The position numbers and the translations under genes were made by a program. Below are positions 1 through 9,291 of a stretch of DNA of 64,000 bases, one piece after another. The notes under the pieces were generated by a model. It was not told the DNA's origin and did not search any database. It saw nothing but the letters and a program-made list of their open reading frames with translations. Source of the stretch: Chloroflexi bacterium 54-19. Lineage in GTDB: Bacteria > Chloroflexota > Chloroflexia > Chloroheliales > Chloroheliaceae. The number at the start of each line of letters is the position of its first letter. Position 1 is the stretch's first letter. The stretch is from positions 224,875-288,874 of the forward strand of contig MKTJ01000044.1 in assembly GCA_001898225.1 (NCBI GenBank), given 5' to 3'.

Positions 1-456
1 CCTGTGACTGCCGTGGGCGATTCGGTGATGCTGGGCGCGGGTAACGAACTCCACAAGCTGATTGGCCCCATGATTTACGAGGCCGATGTCGGGATGCAGG
101 CCAAGACCGGCGTCCAGATGATCCAGTCTTTCAAGGACCAGGGGCAGCTTGGGCCGACCGTGGTTATTCACCTTGGCACCAACGGTTATTTTGCTGATAA
201 AAGCTTTGACGATATGATGAAAGTCATCGGCCCCAACCGGCGGGTCTTCTTCGTCAACGTCCGGGCCCCGCGTGAATGGCAGGACCCCAACAACAAGGTT
301 ATTCTGAACGGGGTCAAACGCTACGATAACGCCTATCTTATCGACTGGTTTTCGACCAGCGCCGGGCATCCCGAATATTTCGTCAAAGATGGCGTCCACC
401 TTACCCCGACGGGCATCAAGGTCTACACCTCCCTGATCGCCAACTCCATAAAATAA
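1..456 (+). CDS. SGNH-hydrolase-type domain protein, 5' partial
   Basis: The frame is open to the left edge, so this is the C-terminal part of a longer gene. The fragment starts with the block I motif GDSVMLG (nucleophile Ser), continues with HLGTNG at the block III position and ends with DGVHLTPTG, which supplies the Asp and His of block V. This is the complete catalytic core of an SGNH esterase or transacylase. Such domains are often fused to the C-terminus of OafA/YrhL-type membrane acyltransferases that O-acetylate surface glycans. The missing N-terminus would decide this, so the full-length role is inferred. A strong terminator follows 40 bases after the stop. Confidence 0.8.
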   Translation, partial: PVTAVGDSVMLGAGNELHKLIGPMIYEADVGMQAKTGVQMIQSFKDQGQLGPTVVIHLGTNGYFADKSFDDMMKVIGPNRRVFFVNVRAPREWQDPNNKVILNGVKRYDNAYLIDWFSTSAGHPEYFVKDGVHLTPTGIKVYTSLIANSIK

Positions 457-494
457 AATCTGGCCGGTTGCAAAGCGGGGGACAACTAAAAATA

Positions 495-526
495 GGGACA
501 GGTCGCAATACCTGTCCTCTTTTTTA
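495..526 (+). terminator. Rho-independent terminator
   Basis: An 8-bp stem GGACAGGT/ACCTGTCC with a 6-base loop is followed by a T-rich tract. It ends the SGNH-domain gene. Confidence 0.85.
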
Positions 527-852
527 CCCCTGCACCGGTGAGAAATCTGGAAACCGAACCTGATTCGTTAGTGAGTCGCAAAGGGTTAACAACTTTGTAA
601 CAGGTTCTAAGATTTTTTATGATTACTCTGCCGGTACCTTTGCATTAATTTGCCGGAAATTAAAAACTTCTTTGTTAACCTAAAGCTGTAACACCGGATG
701 GGTTGGCTCTCCCAGGGCCCGCAGTTTGAAACGGAAACTCGGCCTGGCGTCCTGCTAATTTTACAGAACTTCCGAAACTGCTCAGTCCAGGCCCGCCCTG
801 GCACGACGCCAATCCATCCCGCACGCTTGGAAATTACAAAGGAGAACACAAT
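527..852. other. intergenic region upstream of secreted protein
   Basis: No credible gene is seen. The stretch lies between a terminator and the Shine-Dalgarno (AAAGGAG, 838-844) of the next gene, and probably holds its promoter. No clear -35/-10 pair could be assigned. Confidence 0.4.
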
Positions 853-1581
853 ATGTCTTTTGTTGCGAAACGAACCTGGTCGGGTCTGAGCCTTAAAGCA
901 GTTGGATTGCTGGGTATCCTGGCCCTTTTACTCACGATGAGTTTTACCGCCCTTCAGGCTAACGCGGCTGCCGGTATCACGGTAACCGATACAACTTTGC
1001 GTTTGAGCGAAGTGCCGGTAATCAGCGGCACCGGGTACACCCCAAACGAACGCGTTGACCTCTGGCTCACCGCCCCTGATAGTTCGGTTAAATCCTACGG
1101 CTATGTCTTTGCTGATAACTCTGGCAATTTCTCCGGCTTCTCGTACACTCCCTCCACTACCGACCAAACCTGGAGTGAAATAGCGGCCCTGTCCACCAAT
1201 ATGGCCGGGACCTGGTACGTGACGGCCCGTGGCGATACCAGCGGGGCCCAATCCATCGCTTCCTTTACGGTCATTGGCGCGACTCTTACGGCCAGCGTTA
1301 CCAACACTAATGGCACTCTCGAAACCATTACCTATAGCGGCGAAAACTACTTCGCGGGTGAAAACGTATCCCTGTGGCTGACCGACTCGACCGGCAAAGT
1401 TCTTTCGCTCGGCGACGCTTATGCGACCGCTTCCGGTACCCTGCCTTCCCTGGTCGACAATGACGGCAACCTGATTACCACCCTGACCTTTGACAACACC
1501 GGCCTCACCGGGCCCCTGTGGATTACCGCTCACGGCAACGGCAGCGACCAGACGGTTATTGCCGCTATCGCGAATTCCTAA
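853..1581 (+). CDS. secreted two-repeat protein of unknown function
   Basis: The 242-residue protein begins with a classical Sec signal peptide: Lys/Arg near the start, a hydrophobic run around residues 15-32 and an Ala-x-Ala cleavage region near residue 38. The mature part is two related beta-rich units of about 100 residues. Each carries a matching segment (GTGYTPNERVDLWLT and GENYFAGENVSLWLT) and ends near a WYVTARG or WITAHG strand. This suggests two Ig-like or other beta-sandwich domains acting outside the cell. There is no catalytic signature, lipobox or sortase motif. The start is set by AAAGGAG nine bases upstream. It stands alone between two terminators. Confidence 0.75.
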   Translation: MSFVAKRTWSGLSLKAVGLLGILALLLTMSFTALQANAAAGITVTDTTLRLSEVPVISGTGYTPNERVDLWLTAPDSSVKSYGYVFADNSGNFSGFSYTPSTTDQTWSEIAALSTNMAGTWYVTARGDTSGAQSIASFTVIGATLTASVTNTNGTLETITYSGENYFAGENVSLWLTDSTGKVLSLGDAYATASGTLPSLVDNDGNLITTLTFDNTGLTGPLWITAHGNGSDQTVIAAIANS

Positions 1582-1638
1582 AACTCACATTCACTTAACC
1601 CGGAAAAGATACCTTCTTTTCTAATAGATTCCCTCACA

Positions 1639-1677
1639 GGGGCCAGGTCTACAATGGTGTAGCCTGGCCCCTTTTTT
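1639..1677 (+). terminator. Rho-independent terminator
   Basis: A long stem, GGGGCCAGG-T-CTACA pairing with TGTAG-CCTGGCCCC around a 4-base loop, is followed by T6. It ends the secreted-protein gene. Confidence 0.9.
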
Positions 1678-1744
1678 CTCCTGTTGTCCCTACTTTTTCT
1701 TGATGATGTAAGGCTCAAATGATATAAAACTCAGCCAGGTAGCT

Positions 1745-1860
1745 GAGATTCCTCCACTTCGGTCGGAATGACAAAACCATAGGCTGTGATATTGTCCAAC
1801 GGACCGCGAGTTGCCTTTTCTCGCACCCAAAGGCTGCATCTAGGGGCGTGACGAGTGCCC
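1745..1860. repeat. dispersed intergenic repeat, copy A
   Basis: This copy contains the family hallmarks: GAGATTCCTC followed by GGAATGACA, then GTGATATTGTCCAACGGACC (1786-1805). The same pieces recur near 8.6, 23.2, 29.8, 39.5, 43.1 and 59.3 kb. It is non-coding and lies between convergent genes. Confidence 0.65.
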
Positions 1861-1869
1861 ATTCAAGGT

Positions 1870-1902
1870 AATAAAAAGGCCCTCCTTGTTATAAAGAGGG
1901 CC
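1870..1902 (-). terminator. Rho-independent terminator of the APC permease
   Basis: Read on the minus strand, GGCCCTC and GAGGGCC form a 7-bp stem around an 11-base loop, followed by TTTTTATT. Confidence 0.85.
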
Positions 1903-1929
1903 GGGTGAAACCAAACTTTTATTTTAGGG

Positions 1930-4230
1930 TTAAACCTTGTGGTGATAGGGCACTGAGGTCACCACGATGCCGGGCCGTAACAACAGCGCCCCCTTCATCC
2001 GCAAGGCGGTCTGGTTGTGGAGCAGGTTTTGCCACCACCGGGTTGCCACGAATTCCGGGATAACGACCGTAATCGTATCGTCGTCGCGGCGGCGGTCCAC
2101 CATGTCGATATAGGTCAGGAGTGGACCGATAACCGAGCGGTAGGGCGTCTCGACCACCACCAATGGAATATCAATTTTCATCTCATCCCACTTCTCCCGC
2201 AAAGCCGCGATACCTTCCAGGTTGTCGTTGACGTGGACCGCCGTGACATCGTCCGAAAGGGTCCGGGCATAATTGAGGGTGCGCATGGTAATCTGGTTGA
2301 GGTCGCCCACCGGGACCACTACCGTGTGATGGCGCAAAGGCAGGGGGTCTACCTGCCCACCTTCCAGGCTGATTTCATCTTTGACCCGCATGTAGTAGTG
2401 GTTTATGGTGCGGAACAGGGCGTAGAACATCGGCACCAGCACGACCACCACCCAGGCCCCGTTGACCAGTTGGGTCAGGGCCAGGATGACCAGCACCAGC
2501 GAGGTTGTAATTGCCCCCAGCAGGTTCAGGATAAAACTGCGCTGCCAGCCGGGCGTCCGCAACCGCCACCACCGCGAGACCATACCGCTTTGCGAGAGGG
2601 TAAACGAGGTGAATACCCCGATAGCGTAGAGCGGCACCAGTTGTTCGACGTTCGCCTTGAAGAAGTAAATCAGGGAGGCGGCCAGCAGGGCCAGGGTGAT
2701 AATGCCGGTCGAGAAGGCCAGGCGGTCGCCCTGGTGCGAAAAGAGGTGCGGCAAGAACTTGTCCCGCGCCAAAAACCAGGTCAGGCGGGGGAAATCGGCG
2801 AAGGCCGTGTTCGCCCCCAGGATTAGAATCAAACAGGTCGCAAGCTGGAATATCCCGTAAATCGGGCTGTTGCCGACAATGTGGTGGGCCAGTTGCGAGG
2901 TCACGCTTTCGTAATTCGGTTCGTGCGACTCCAGCGGCAAAATATTATAGTGGTTCGCCAGGAAAGTAATGCCGACGAACATTACCGCCAGGATGACAAT
3001 CAGGGTTAAAAGGGTCGTGGCGGCGTTCTTGGATTCGGGCGCTTTGAAGGCCGGGACGCCATCCGAGATAGCCTCCACACCGGTCATGGCCGCGCAGCCC
3101 TGGGCGAAAGCCCGCAGCACCAGCAAAAAGCCCAGTGTTTCCTGCGGCTTAAAGGCTTCCTGGGGCTTGGCGACTTCCGTAAAAAAACGGATGCCAAAAA
3201 ACGCGTCCAGCAGACCGAGGATAACCAGCAAAATAACCGTCCCGATAAAAAGGTAGGTCGGCGCGCTGAACAAAGCCCCGCTTTCCCGGACCCCCCGCAG
3301 GTTCCCGACCGTCAGCAGCAATACGAAAACCAGGCACATCGGCACCAGGAAAGGTTGCAGCGCCGGGATGGCCGAAATTACGGCGGCTCCCCCGGCTGAC
3401 ACACTTACCGCGACGGTGAGGATGTAACCTATCATCAGCGAGGTTGCCGCAATCAGGCCAAAGGTGACCCCCAGGTTGTCTTTTGCCACGATATAGGAAC
3501 CGCCGCCCTTCGGATAGGCGTAGATGGTCTGGCGGTAACTGCTCCCTACCACAATGAGCAGGAGGGTAATGGCGAAAGCAATCGGGATACTGACCCCCAG
3601 CGCCCCGGTCCCCGCCAGGACCAGCACAATCAAAATTTGTTCGGTGGCGTACGCGACCGAGCTAAGGGCGTCCGAAGAATAGATAGCCAGGGCTTTGGTC
3701 TTGGTCAGGCGTTCGTGGATGGAGTGGGCGGTCGGAATCGGTTTGCCGACAACGAAGCGTTTAGCCCGCTGGTAGAATTTCCCCCACCCGGTGCCGGGAG
3801 ACGACTGGTCTACTTTGACATACAGATTGCGGCCTTCCCAGACCTGGTTCGGCGCGATAGAAGGCCGGGTCAGCCGGATATAGCGGTCTCCGGGCCGCCG
3901 TCCTTTGAGACCTTTCTTCTCCTGGGCATCTTTCCAGGCGGCAGCATCGTCCCCGTTCTTATCGAGGACGGCACCTTTTGAACTCTTTTCTACCGGGAAA
4001 TCGGGGGATTGGTCAATCGCGGCGGGGGGAGTAACCGGCAATCCATGTTGGATTTGGGGCTGGACGCGCTGGTTAGTGGCCGGTAGTATAGGCGAATCCT
4101 GACCTGTCTTACCGTTGCCGTTGCCGGGTGTACTACTCGAACCGGCGACCTTGAAACTTTGGCGCTTGATGCTGCCAGCTTTCGGTGACTCCGGTGAAGC
4201 TGGCTCTAACTTTCTTTCGGGGTTATCCAT
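1930..4230 (-). CDS. APC-superfamily permease with disordered N-terminus and C-terminal soluble domain
   Basis: The 766-residue protein is longer than a standard APC permease (about 450-550). Residues 1-170 are polar, Pro/Ser-rich and probably cytoplasmic. From about 185 (segment KALAIYSSDALSSVAYATEQ) the sequence runs through about twelve hydrophobic segments to about 620, including KGGGSYIVAKDNLG in the substrate-binding region. The last 130 residues are soluble and resemble a nucleotide-binding UspA-like fold. This architecture is common among amino acid/polyamine permeases of Chloroflexota and Actinomycetota. The substrate cannot be read from sequence. It is monocistronic with its own terminator. 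Confidence 0.85.
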   Translation of the reverse strand: MDNPERKLEPASPESPKAGSIKRQSFKVAGSSSTPGNGNGKTGQDSPILPATNQRVQPQIQHGLPVTPPAAIDQSPDFPVEKSSKGAVLDKNGDDAAAWKDAQEKKGLKGRRPGDRYIRLTRPSIAPNQVWEGRNLYVKVDQSSPGTGWGKFYQRAKRFVVGKPIPTAHSIHERLTKTKALAIYSSDALSSVAYATEQILIVLVLAGTGALGVSIPIAFAITLLLIVVGSSYRQTIYAYPKGGGSYIVAKDNLGVTFGLIAATSLMIGYILTVAVSVSAGGAAVISAIPALQPFLVPMCLVFVLLLTVGNLRGVRESGALFSAPTYLFIGTVILLVILGLLDAFFGIRFFTEVAKPQEAFKPQETLGFLLVLRAFAQGCAAMTGVEAISDGVPAFKAPESKNAATTLLTLIVILAVMFVGITFLANHYNILPLESHEPNYESVTSQLAHHIVGNSPIYGIFQLATCLILILGANTAFADFPRLTWFLARDKFLPHLFSHQGDRLAFSTGIITLALLAASLIYFFKANVEQLVPLYAIGVFTSFTLSQSGMVSRWWRLRTPGWQRSFILNLLGAITTSLVLVILALTQLVNGAWVVVVLVPMFYALFRTINHYYMRVKDEISLEGGQVDPLPLRHHTVVVPVGDLNQITMRTLNYARTLSDDVTAVHVNDNLEGIAALREKWDEMKIDIPLVVVETPYRSVIGPLLTYIDMVDRRRDDDTITVVIPEFVATRWWQNLLHNQTALRMKGALLLRPGIVVTSVPYHHKV

Positions 4231-4477
4231 AAAGGTTAAACCACCATCCTAGAATTGAATTTTGAAGTTAATGAGGCTTGTAACTTGTAAAATGAGAACC
4301 GACTTTTTGCTCTGGCAGTAGCTTTACCCTAATTGCTTAGCCTGCTTTTGACACTCCCGCATGGGTATCATTAGTCCTTTGTTAATGTAGCATAAGCGGG
4401 TCCAGCATGGCAATATCGCGGGGCGAAAAGGCTGAAATCTTAATCTATTTTCTTTCCGGTGGGGAAGGACTGGGAAT

Positions 4478-4576
4478 TTATTTGGAGTTAATGAGGTTGC
4501 GGCCCGCCTCTTTAGCCTGGTAGAGCAGCCTGTCCGCCCGTTTCAGGGCTTCTTCCGGTTTATCGCCCGGTTTCCA
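4478..4576 (-). pseudogene. C-terminal remnant of a GGDEF (diguanylate cyclase) domain
   Basis: Just beyond the stop of the PAS kinase, in a different minus-strand frame, the sequence reads GDKPEEALKRADRLLYQAKE then AGRNLINSK and stop. This is the characteristic last helix of GGDEF domains (ADxxLYxAKxxGRN). The active-site part of the domain is missing. The fragment has no start codon and is probably the stump left when a diguanylate cyclase gene was deleted or replaced by the kinase. Detection rests on a short but very specific motif. Confidence 0.6.
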
Positions 4577-7385
4577 GGGCGGGCAAAAAGATGTTAAAGA
4601 CGGTCCCCTGGTTGGGCGTGGATAACACCTGGATGTGGCCCTGGTGGTTGCGAATAATCGAGAAACAAATCGTCAGGCCCAGGCCGTTCCCGGCGGCCTT
4701 GGTCGTAAAGTAAGGGTCGAAAATCCTGGTCAGGTTATCGCTGCTGATACCCATCCCGGTATCGCGGACCGTAAACCGCACGTAAGGCCCTTCGACCAGC
4801 GGCAAGCCCCGCAAGGCCGGGTGATTGGGGGGAAGGTTCTCCGCAGAAATGGTCAGGGTGCCACCCTCCTGCATCGCCTGGAGCGAATTTAATACCAGGT
4901 TATGGACTACCTGGCTTAACTGGTGGGGGTCTACCTCAACCAGCCATGTATCCGAAGGCAAATTGTAATTTCGTTCGATATTGGAGCCCTGCAACACGAA
5001 ATTGGCCGAGTCCCGGATAAGTTCGGGCAGGCTGGCGGTCTGTTTAATAGGGGCACCGCCCTTGGCAAAGGTGAGCAGTTGCTGGGTTAACTCTTTCGCT
5101 TGCAAAGAGGCTTTCTCGGCCCGGTCAAGGTTCTCTTTCAGCCGTTCCAGCATTTCGGCTCTGTCGCTATAAATCCGGGCCACCGAGATGCTGCCGACAA
5201 TAGCCGTCAGCAAGTTATTGAAATCGTGTGCAATCCCGCCCGCAAGGAGGCCCAGCGACTCCAACTGGGCTACTTTTTGATATTCCTCGATAATTTTGAA
5301 TCGCTCGCTGATTTCGCGGAAGACCAGGACGCTCCCGGAGATATTGCCCTGCCCGTCGTGGATGGCCGCCGCGCTCAGTTCGATTGGGTGTTCGGTGCCG
5401 TCCCGCGCCAGCAACAAAAAGAAAGGCGGCATAACCCTGGGCAGCGACCCGGACCGCAGCACCTCGGTCACCGGGTGGGGTTCCGGGGGCCGGTTCTGGG
5501 GATTGCGCAGGTTGAAGATCTCGTTGAGATTTTTATGCTGGGCCTCTGATTGGTTCCAGCCGGTAATTTCTTCCGCGACCCGGTTTATAAGCAGAATCTG
5601 GCCGAGCGGGTTGGTCGTGATGACGCCATCGGCAATCGAACTAAGCGTGACCGCGAGTTGTTCTTTTTCGGCGGCCAGTTCTTTTTCGGCCATTTTGCGC
5701 TTGGTTATATCGACCGAAATCGCGCCTACCGCGTAGATTTCTCCGTTGGCATCGTACATCGGAAATTTGGTGGTAATATCGGAATAATATATGCCGTCCT
5801 TTTCCCCTATTTCTTCGGTAACCAGCGGTTTGCCAGTGCGCAGCACCTCGTTGTCCTGTTCGACCATCCTGGTGGCTTCCGCAAGGTCATTGCCAAAAAG
5901 CTCAAAGGTGGTCTTACCGATAACGTCTTTGGCCGCCAGCCCGCTGAATTCTTCGCAGTAGCGGTTATACATCAGGTAACGGCCTTCTCTATCTTTGGCA
6001 AAGATATAGATCGGCGAGTTATAGAGGATTGCTTCGAGCCGTTCCTCGGTCTCGCGTTTGGCCGCCTCAATTCTCTTTTGCTCGGTAATATCGAGACAGG
6101 TGGCGATAAAACATTGCTCCCCATCGATATCGACCTGCTCGGTAGAGAGTAGCAAAATAAGTCTATCCCCATTTTTGTGGGTAGTAACGACCTCGCGGTT
6201 GCGGAGGGCAAAAGGGGAACGGCTCTCGACCATGTTTTGAAAAAGACTGGCCGGTCCGGTCGGGTTTTGGAGCAATTCGAAGATGTTCCGGTCGATCAAC
6301 TCAATTTCGCTAAACCCGGTCATCTCGCCAAAAGCAAAATTGGTGTTTACAATGGTCCCGTCACTGGTCCGGGCGATGGCGATTGGCAGGGGCGCCGAGT
6401 TAAAGACCCGGATAAAACGCTGCTCGCTCTGGCGCAATCTATCCCAGATCTGGGTCTGCCGGGTGACGTCGAGAGCGGTCCCGCTTACGCTGGCAACCTG
6501 GCCGGTCTCGTCAAAGATAGGGGTAATCCGTAATTCGTAAGTGCTGTTCTCGCTAAATCGGACCAGGTTATGCACCATTTCCCCCTGCAAGGCCCGGTGA
6601 TAACTGGCGATAATCTCCGGGTAATTCCGGTAGACCCGGTCGACCGTCTTGCCGACCACCGCTTCCCCGGTCAGGCCGTTTTGCCCCTGGCCGTCCAATT
6701 TAGTTATGATACCGTCGCGGTTTACATCAAAGATGTAGACGGGAAGCTGGCTGATCAGGTTATCCAGCCGTTCCTCGGTCTGCCTGGAAGCCTTTTCCAG
6801 CATGATGTGTTCGGTAATATCAATGGACAACCCGCCGACCCACTCCAGGCCGCCAGGCACCGGCAGGGGGAAGACTGTCGTCAAAACATAGGAAGTCTGC
6901 CCTGTTTCATCCTGCATCGGGTCTATAAACTTCGTGATTTTACCCTGGCTGAAGGTCTCGCGGTTTATTTTGAGGTAATTGGTGGCGTCCTCCTCGGAAA
7001 AAAATTCAAAGACCGAGTGACCGATGACCTTGTCGGGAGTAGAGCCGACATATTTAGCGAAGGCGTTATTGGCGTATTGGTAAACGCCCTCGGTGGTATT
7101 AATGAAAGCGAGGGTCGAACTGTAATCCAGGAAGTATCCCAGCATCCCTTCCCGGTGCCCAAACATGTTTTCCAGGGCCGTCCGCAGGGTGGCGATAAAG
7201 TCTGGTTTAGGGTCGCCAATGGCGGCTTCCCGTAGGACCGTCCCGGCGTTAGCAAAATCAGGCCCAATTAACTGTTTTTTAAGATCCTGGTTTTCGATTG
7301 TGAGCCGTTCTAACTGCTGCTGGGCAACGGCCAATTTCAGCCGGGTAATTTTATTCCGGCTCCGAGTCTTTTTGTAGGAAATCAT
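4560..7385 (-). CDS. multi-PAS sensor histidine kinase
   Basis: A soluble sensor kinase of about 941 residues with no membrane segment. After a short coiled-coil N-terminus come five PAS domains, each opening with a helix such as ERLEAILYNSPIYIF and holding an N-x-A/E-x-x-x-x-G core. Next is a HisKA domain with the phosphoacceptor in GGIAHDFNNLL, and a HATPase domain with the N box (NLVLNSLQAM), G1 (DTGMGI), F box (FDPYFTTK) and G2 (GNGLGL). There is no receiver domain, so a partner regulator must be encoded elsewhere. The start is uncertain: an upstream TTG at 7469 would add 28 residues but has no Shine-Dalgarno, so the ATG before ISYKKTRSRN is chosen. It ends beside a GGDEF remnant. Confidence 0.88.
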   Translation of the reverse strand: MISYKKTRSRNKITRLKLAVAQQQLERLTIENQDLKKQLIGPDFANAGTVLREAAIGDPKPDFIATLRTALENMFGHREGMLGYFLDYSSTLAFINTTEGVYQYANNAFAKYVGSTPDKVIGHSVFEFFSEEDATNYLKINRETFSQGKITKFIDPMQDETGQTSYVLTTVFPLPVPGGLEWVGGLSIDITEHIMLEKASRQTEERLDNLISQLPVYIFDVNRDGIITKLDGQGQNGLTGEAVVGKTVDRVYRNYPEIIASYHRALQGEMVHNLVRFSENSTYELRITPIFDETGQVASVSGTALDVTRQTQIWDRLRQSEQRFIRVFNSAPLPIAIARTSDGTIVNTNFAFGEMTGFSEIELIDRNIFELLQNPTGPASLFQNMVESRSPFALRNREVVTTHKNGDRLILLLSTEQVDIDGEQCFIATCLDITEQKRIEAAKRETEERLEAILYNSPIYIFAKDREGRYLMYNRYCEEFSGLAAKDVIGKTTFELFGNDLAEATRMVEQDNEVLRTGKPLVTEEIGEKDGIYYSDITTKFPMYDANGEIYAVGAISVDITKRKMAEKELAAEKEQLAVTLSSIADGVITTNPLGQILLINRVAEEITGWNQSEAQHKNLNEIFNLRNPQNRPPEPHPVTEVLRSGSLPRVMPPFFLLLARDGTEHPIELSAAAIHDGQGNISGSVLVFREISERFKIIEEYQKVAQLESLGLLAGGIAHDFNNLLTAIVGSISVARIYSDRAEMLERLKENLDRAEKASLQAKELTQQLLTFAKGGAPIKQTASLPELIRDSANFVLQGSNIERNYNLPSDTWLVEVDPHQLSQVVHNLVLNSLQAMQEGGTLTISAENLPPNHPALRGLPLVEGPYVRFTVRDTGMGISSDNLTRIFDPYFTTKAAGNGLGLTICFSIIRNHQGHIQVLSTPNQGTVFNIFLPALETGR

Positions 7386-7585
7386 CTTGCGCGGTTTTCC
7401 ACCCCTACCTGGGGCAAACACATCTATCCATTTTAACTCAAACAAAACAAAGGAACCCTTATAATACAAACGGTATGTATCATAATTTTATGTTAATTTA
7501 TAGTTTTATTTTAGTGTATAAATATTACAAAAAGGATTACGATTACGGACGGTTAGATTACCGGGATATCCACCGGTTGGCCCGG

Positions 7586-8545
7586 CTAACCCTGCCTTTT
7601 TAGCCTGTACTGGTTATAAAAAGTTTCAAGCATTTCGCGGGTAATTAAATGGCTCGAAGATGCCTTCTGCGTACAGGTATAGCGGGCGACCAGTTGCCCG
7701 CGCAAAATGGCCTCGACCAGGCTAAACCCTTCTTCGAGATAGCGGCTGGCTAGAAAACCCACGGCCAGCCCATCCCCGGCCCCGTTGGTGTCAATGACCG
7801 GGGTTTCAAGCTGGACCGGCTCGAAATAGCGGATACCCTCGCGGGTGCCCAGGGCGCAACCCTTGCTCCCCATCCCGGCCACGATAACCTGGACCGGGTT
7901 ACCGGCCAGCAGTCTTTCGATAAGCGGGGCGGGGTCGGCAAAGTTGGCCGCCGAGAAAAACAAAACGTCGGACCCCTTGATAAAGTCCTGGCGATAAGAA
8001 TCCTCGATTGAAACGAGGTCTTGCAGGTCACAGGCGATGGTCAGACCGGCCTCACGGGCCAGGGGCAGCAGTTGGCGGGTCCAGTTTTCTATGCTGAAAT
8101 GGGCCACTGCCCCGCCCCGGCATTTGTTAAAGAAGGCGCGGCAGAGGGCCAGGTCCGGCTCTAACTCCATCGAGCCGCTGCCGTCATAAAAGTTCTTGCG
8201 GCGACCATCTTTGTACATGATATTGACGCTGCGCCGGGAGCCCTGGGGGTCGCTAAAGAGGAGGGTATCAATCCGGTCGTGTTTTAGCTCTTCCTCGATA
8301 AATTTGCCGTTATAGTCCGGGCCGACTGCGCCGATAAAGCCGGTCCGGTAGCCAAGCTGGGCGAAGCCCCGGCTGCTATAGCCCCCTGCCCCACCTACAT
8401 AGTCCAGGTTGCGGGAGAAATTTGCCTCGACCGTGAAATCAATCTCGTCCTTGCCAAGATAGACGTTTGTATCAATGCCGACCGCCCCGATCACCACCAC
8501 GTCCAGGGGTGAGTTTTCCGCGTAAGCTTTTGCCGGAAGTTCCAT
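7586..8545 (-). CDS. PfkB-family carbohydrate kinase
   Basis: A 319-residue ribokinase-like sugar kinase. The N-terminal signature region has GAVGIDTNVYLG and the substrate-lid motif GGAGGYSSRGFAQLG. The C-terminal PfkB signature DTNGAGDGLAVGFL, with the catalytic-base Asp and anion hole, is intact near residue 255. The substrate (ribose, fructose, ketodeoxygluconate or a nucleoside) is not determined by these motifs. The start is supported by GAGG seven bases upstream. It is probably monocistronic. Confidence 0.88.
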   Translation of the reverse strand: MELPAKAYAENSPLDVVVIGAVGIDTNVYLGKDEIDFTVEANFSRNLDYVGGAGGYSSRGFAQLGYRTGFIGAVGPDYNGKFIEEELKHDRIDTLLFSDPQGSRRSVNIMYKDGRRKNFYDGSGSMELEPDLALCRAFFNKCRGGAVAHFSIENWTRQLLPLAREAGLTIACDLQDLVSIEDSYRQDFIKGSDVLFFSAANFADPAPLIERLLAGNPVQVIVAGMGSKGCALGTREGIRYFEPVQLETPVIDTNGAGDGLAVGFLASRYLEEGFSLVEAILRGQLVARYTCTQKASSSHLITREMLETFYNQYRLKRQG

Positions 8546-8595
8546 TAAAATACCTCGTCATAATAAGCGGGTCTGCAAACAAAGAACTGCTCTGC

Positions 8596-8712
8596 CCCAT
8601 GTCATTTCTCAATTGCGCTTGGAATGACAAGCGGTGAGAAAGTGATAAGGTCCAACGGACCGGAGACGCATCCACGGTCGCACCTGCGGCTGTGATAAGG
8701 AGTGCAGTCGGA
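8596..8712. repeat. dispersed intergenic repeat, copy B
   Basis: Contains GTCATTTCTC and GGAATGACA, then GTGATAAGGTCCAACGGACCGG (8642-8663), matching copy A at 1786-1806 with few changes, followed by a purine-rich end. It abuts the heptamer tract at 8730. Confidence 0.6.
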
Positions 8713-8729
8713 ATGTAAAAACTGGTCGC

Positions 8730-8787
8730 TGCCCTCTGCCCTCTGACTTCTGCCCTCTGACTTCTGCCCTCTGACTTCTGCCCTCTA
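8730..8787. repeat. degenerate 7-bp tandem repeat
   Basis: Eight consecutive heptamers alternate between CTCTGAC/CTCTGCC and TTCTGCC. The complementary form (AGAAGNC/AGAGGNC) appears at 23070 and 42992. Non-coding. Confidence 0.85.
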
Positions 8788-8817
8788 AAAACTGAACACT
8801 TGTCTCCCCGTTATTTC

Positions 8818-8840
8818 GTTCAACGTTTAACGTTTAACGC
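8818..8840. repeat. short 7-bp tandem repeat of the AACGTTT type
   Basis: Reads TTCAACG-TTTAACG-TTTAACG-CTT. Similar heptamers lie at 34851 and 49850, each next to the 3' end of a gene. Confidence 0.7.
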
Positions 8841-8845
8841 TTCCA

Positions 8846-9163
8846 TCATACCCTATTTTCTTCGGGAAAAGTGACGGTCTGGCCCGGCAGGCGGATAGAG
8901 CGAGGCACCTTATCCTCGAACAGCAGGTCGCCTTTCTCGCGCATCCGGTGGACCCAGTAATAGGCCGAGGTCCGGTGGTAGCCACACTCGGTGGCAATTT
9001 CGTCCATTGAGGGGCTGTAGCCATTCTCCAACCAGTACCCGCGCACAAAACTTTTTATATTTGCTGCAATCTGACGGTAATTCAGGTCGTTATCAAGGTT
9101 TAGCTTTTTCTGGCCGTCCCGGTAAAAAGCCCGCCCGGCCTTTTCTCCTGCATTTTTGGTCAT
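8846..9163 (-). CDS. LexA-type winged-helix DNA-binding protein without peptidase domain
   Basis: A 105-residue protein. Residues 35-95 match the LexA N-terminal domain pattern: a first helix with GYWLENGYSPSMDEIA, a recognition helix (CGYHRTSAYYWVHRMREKG) and a wing ending in PRSIRL. The Ala-Gly cleavage site and Ser/Lys dyad of LexA are absent, so it cannot self-cleave. The N-terminal 30 residues are basic and polar. It is transcribed divergently from the XRE regulator, and both probably share the 9164-9291 control region. The target genes are unknown. Confidence 0.7.
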   Translation of the reverse strand: MTKNAGEKAGRAFYRDGQKKLNLDNDLNYRQIAANIKSFVRGYWLENGYSPSMDEIATECGYHRTSAYYWVHRMREKGDLLFEDKVPRSIRLPGQTVTFPEENRV

Positions 9164-9180
9164 TAATTCACCCCTCTAAT

Positions 9181-9226
9181 TAGAACAGATTTTCTATTTT
9201 ATTATTGCATACAATTGGTGTATAAT
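9181..9226. promoter_or_regulatory. divergent control region with inverted repeat and -10 box
   Basis: TAGAA (9181-9185) and TTCTA (9192-9196) form an inverted repeat with a 6-base spacer, a plausible operator for either flanking regulator. A perfect TATAAT lies at 9221-9226 for the plus-strand gene, but its -35 is weak, as expected of a regulated promoter. Confidence 0.4.
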
Positions 9227-9291
9227 CAAGGGGTAAAAAGCACCGCAAGAACGTACATAGAAATTATGTAACCGGAATAGAGTAGGAGTTT

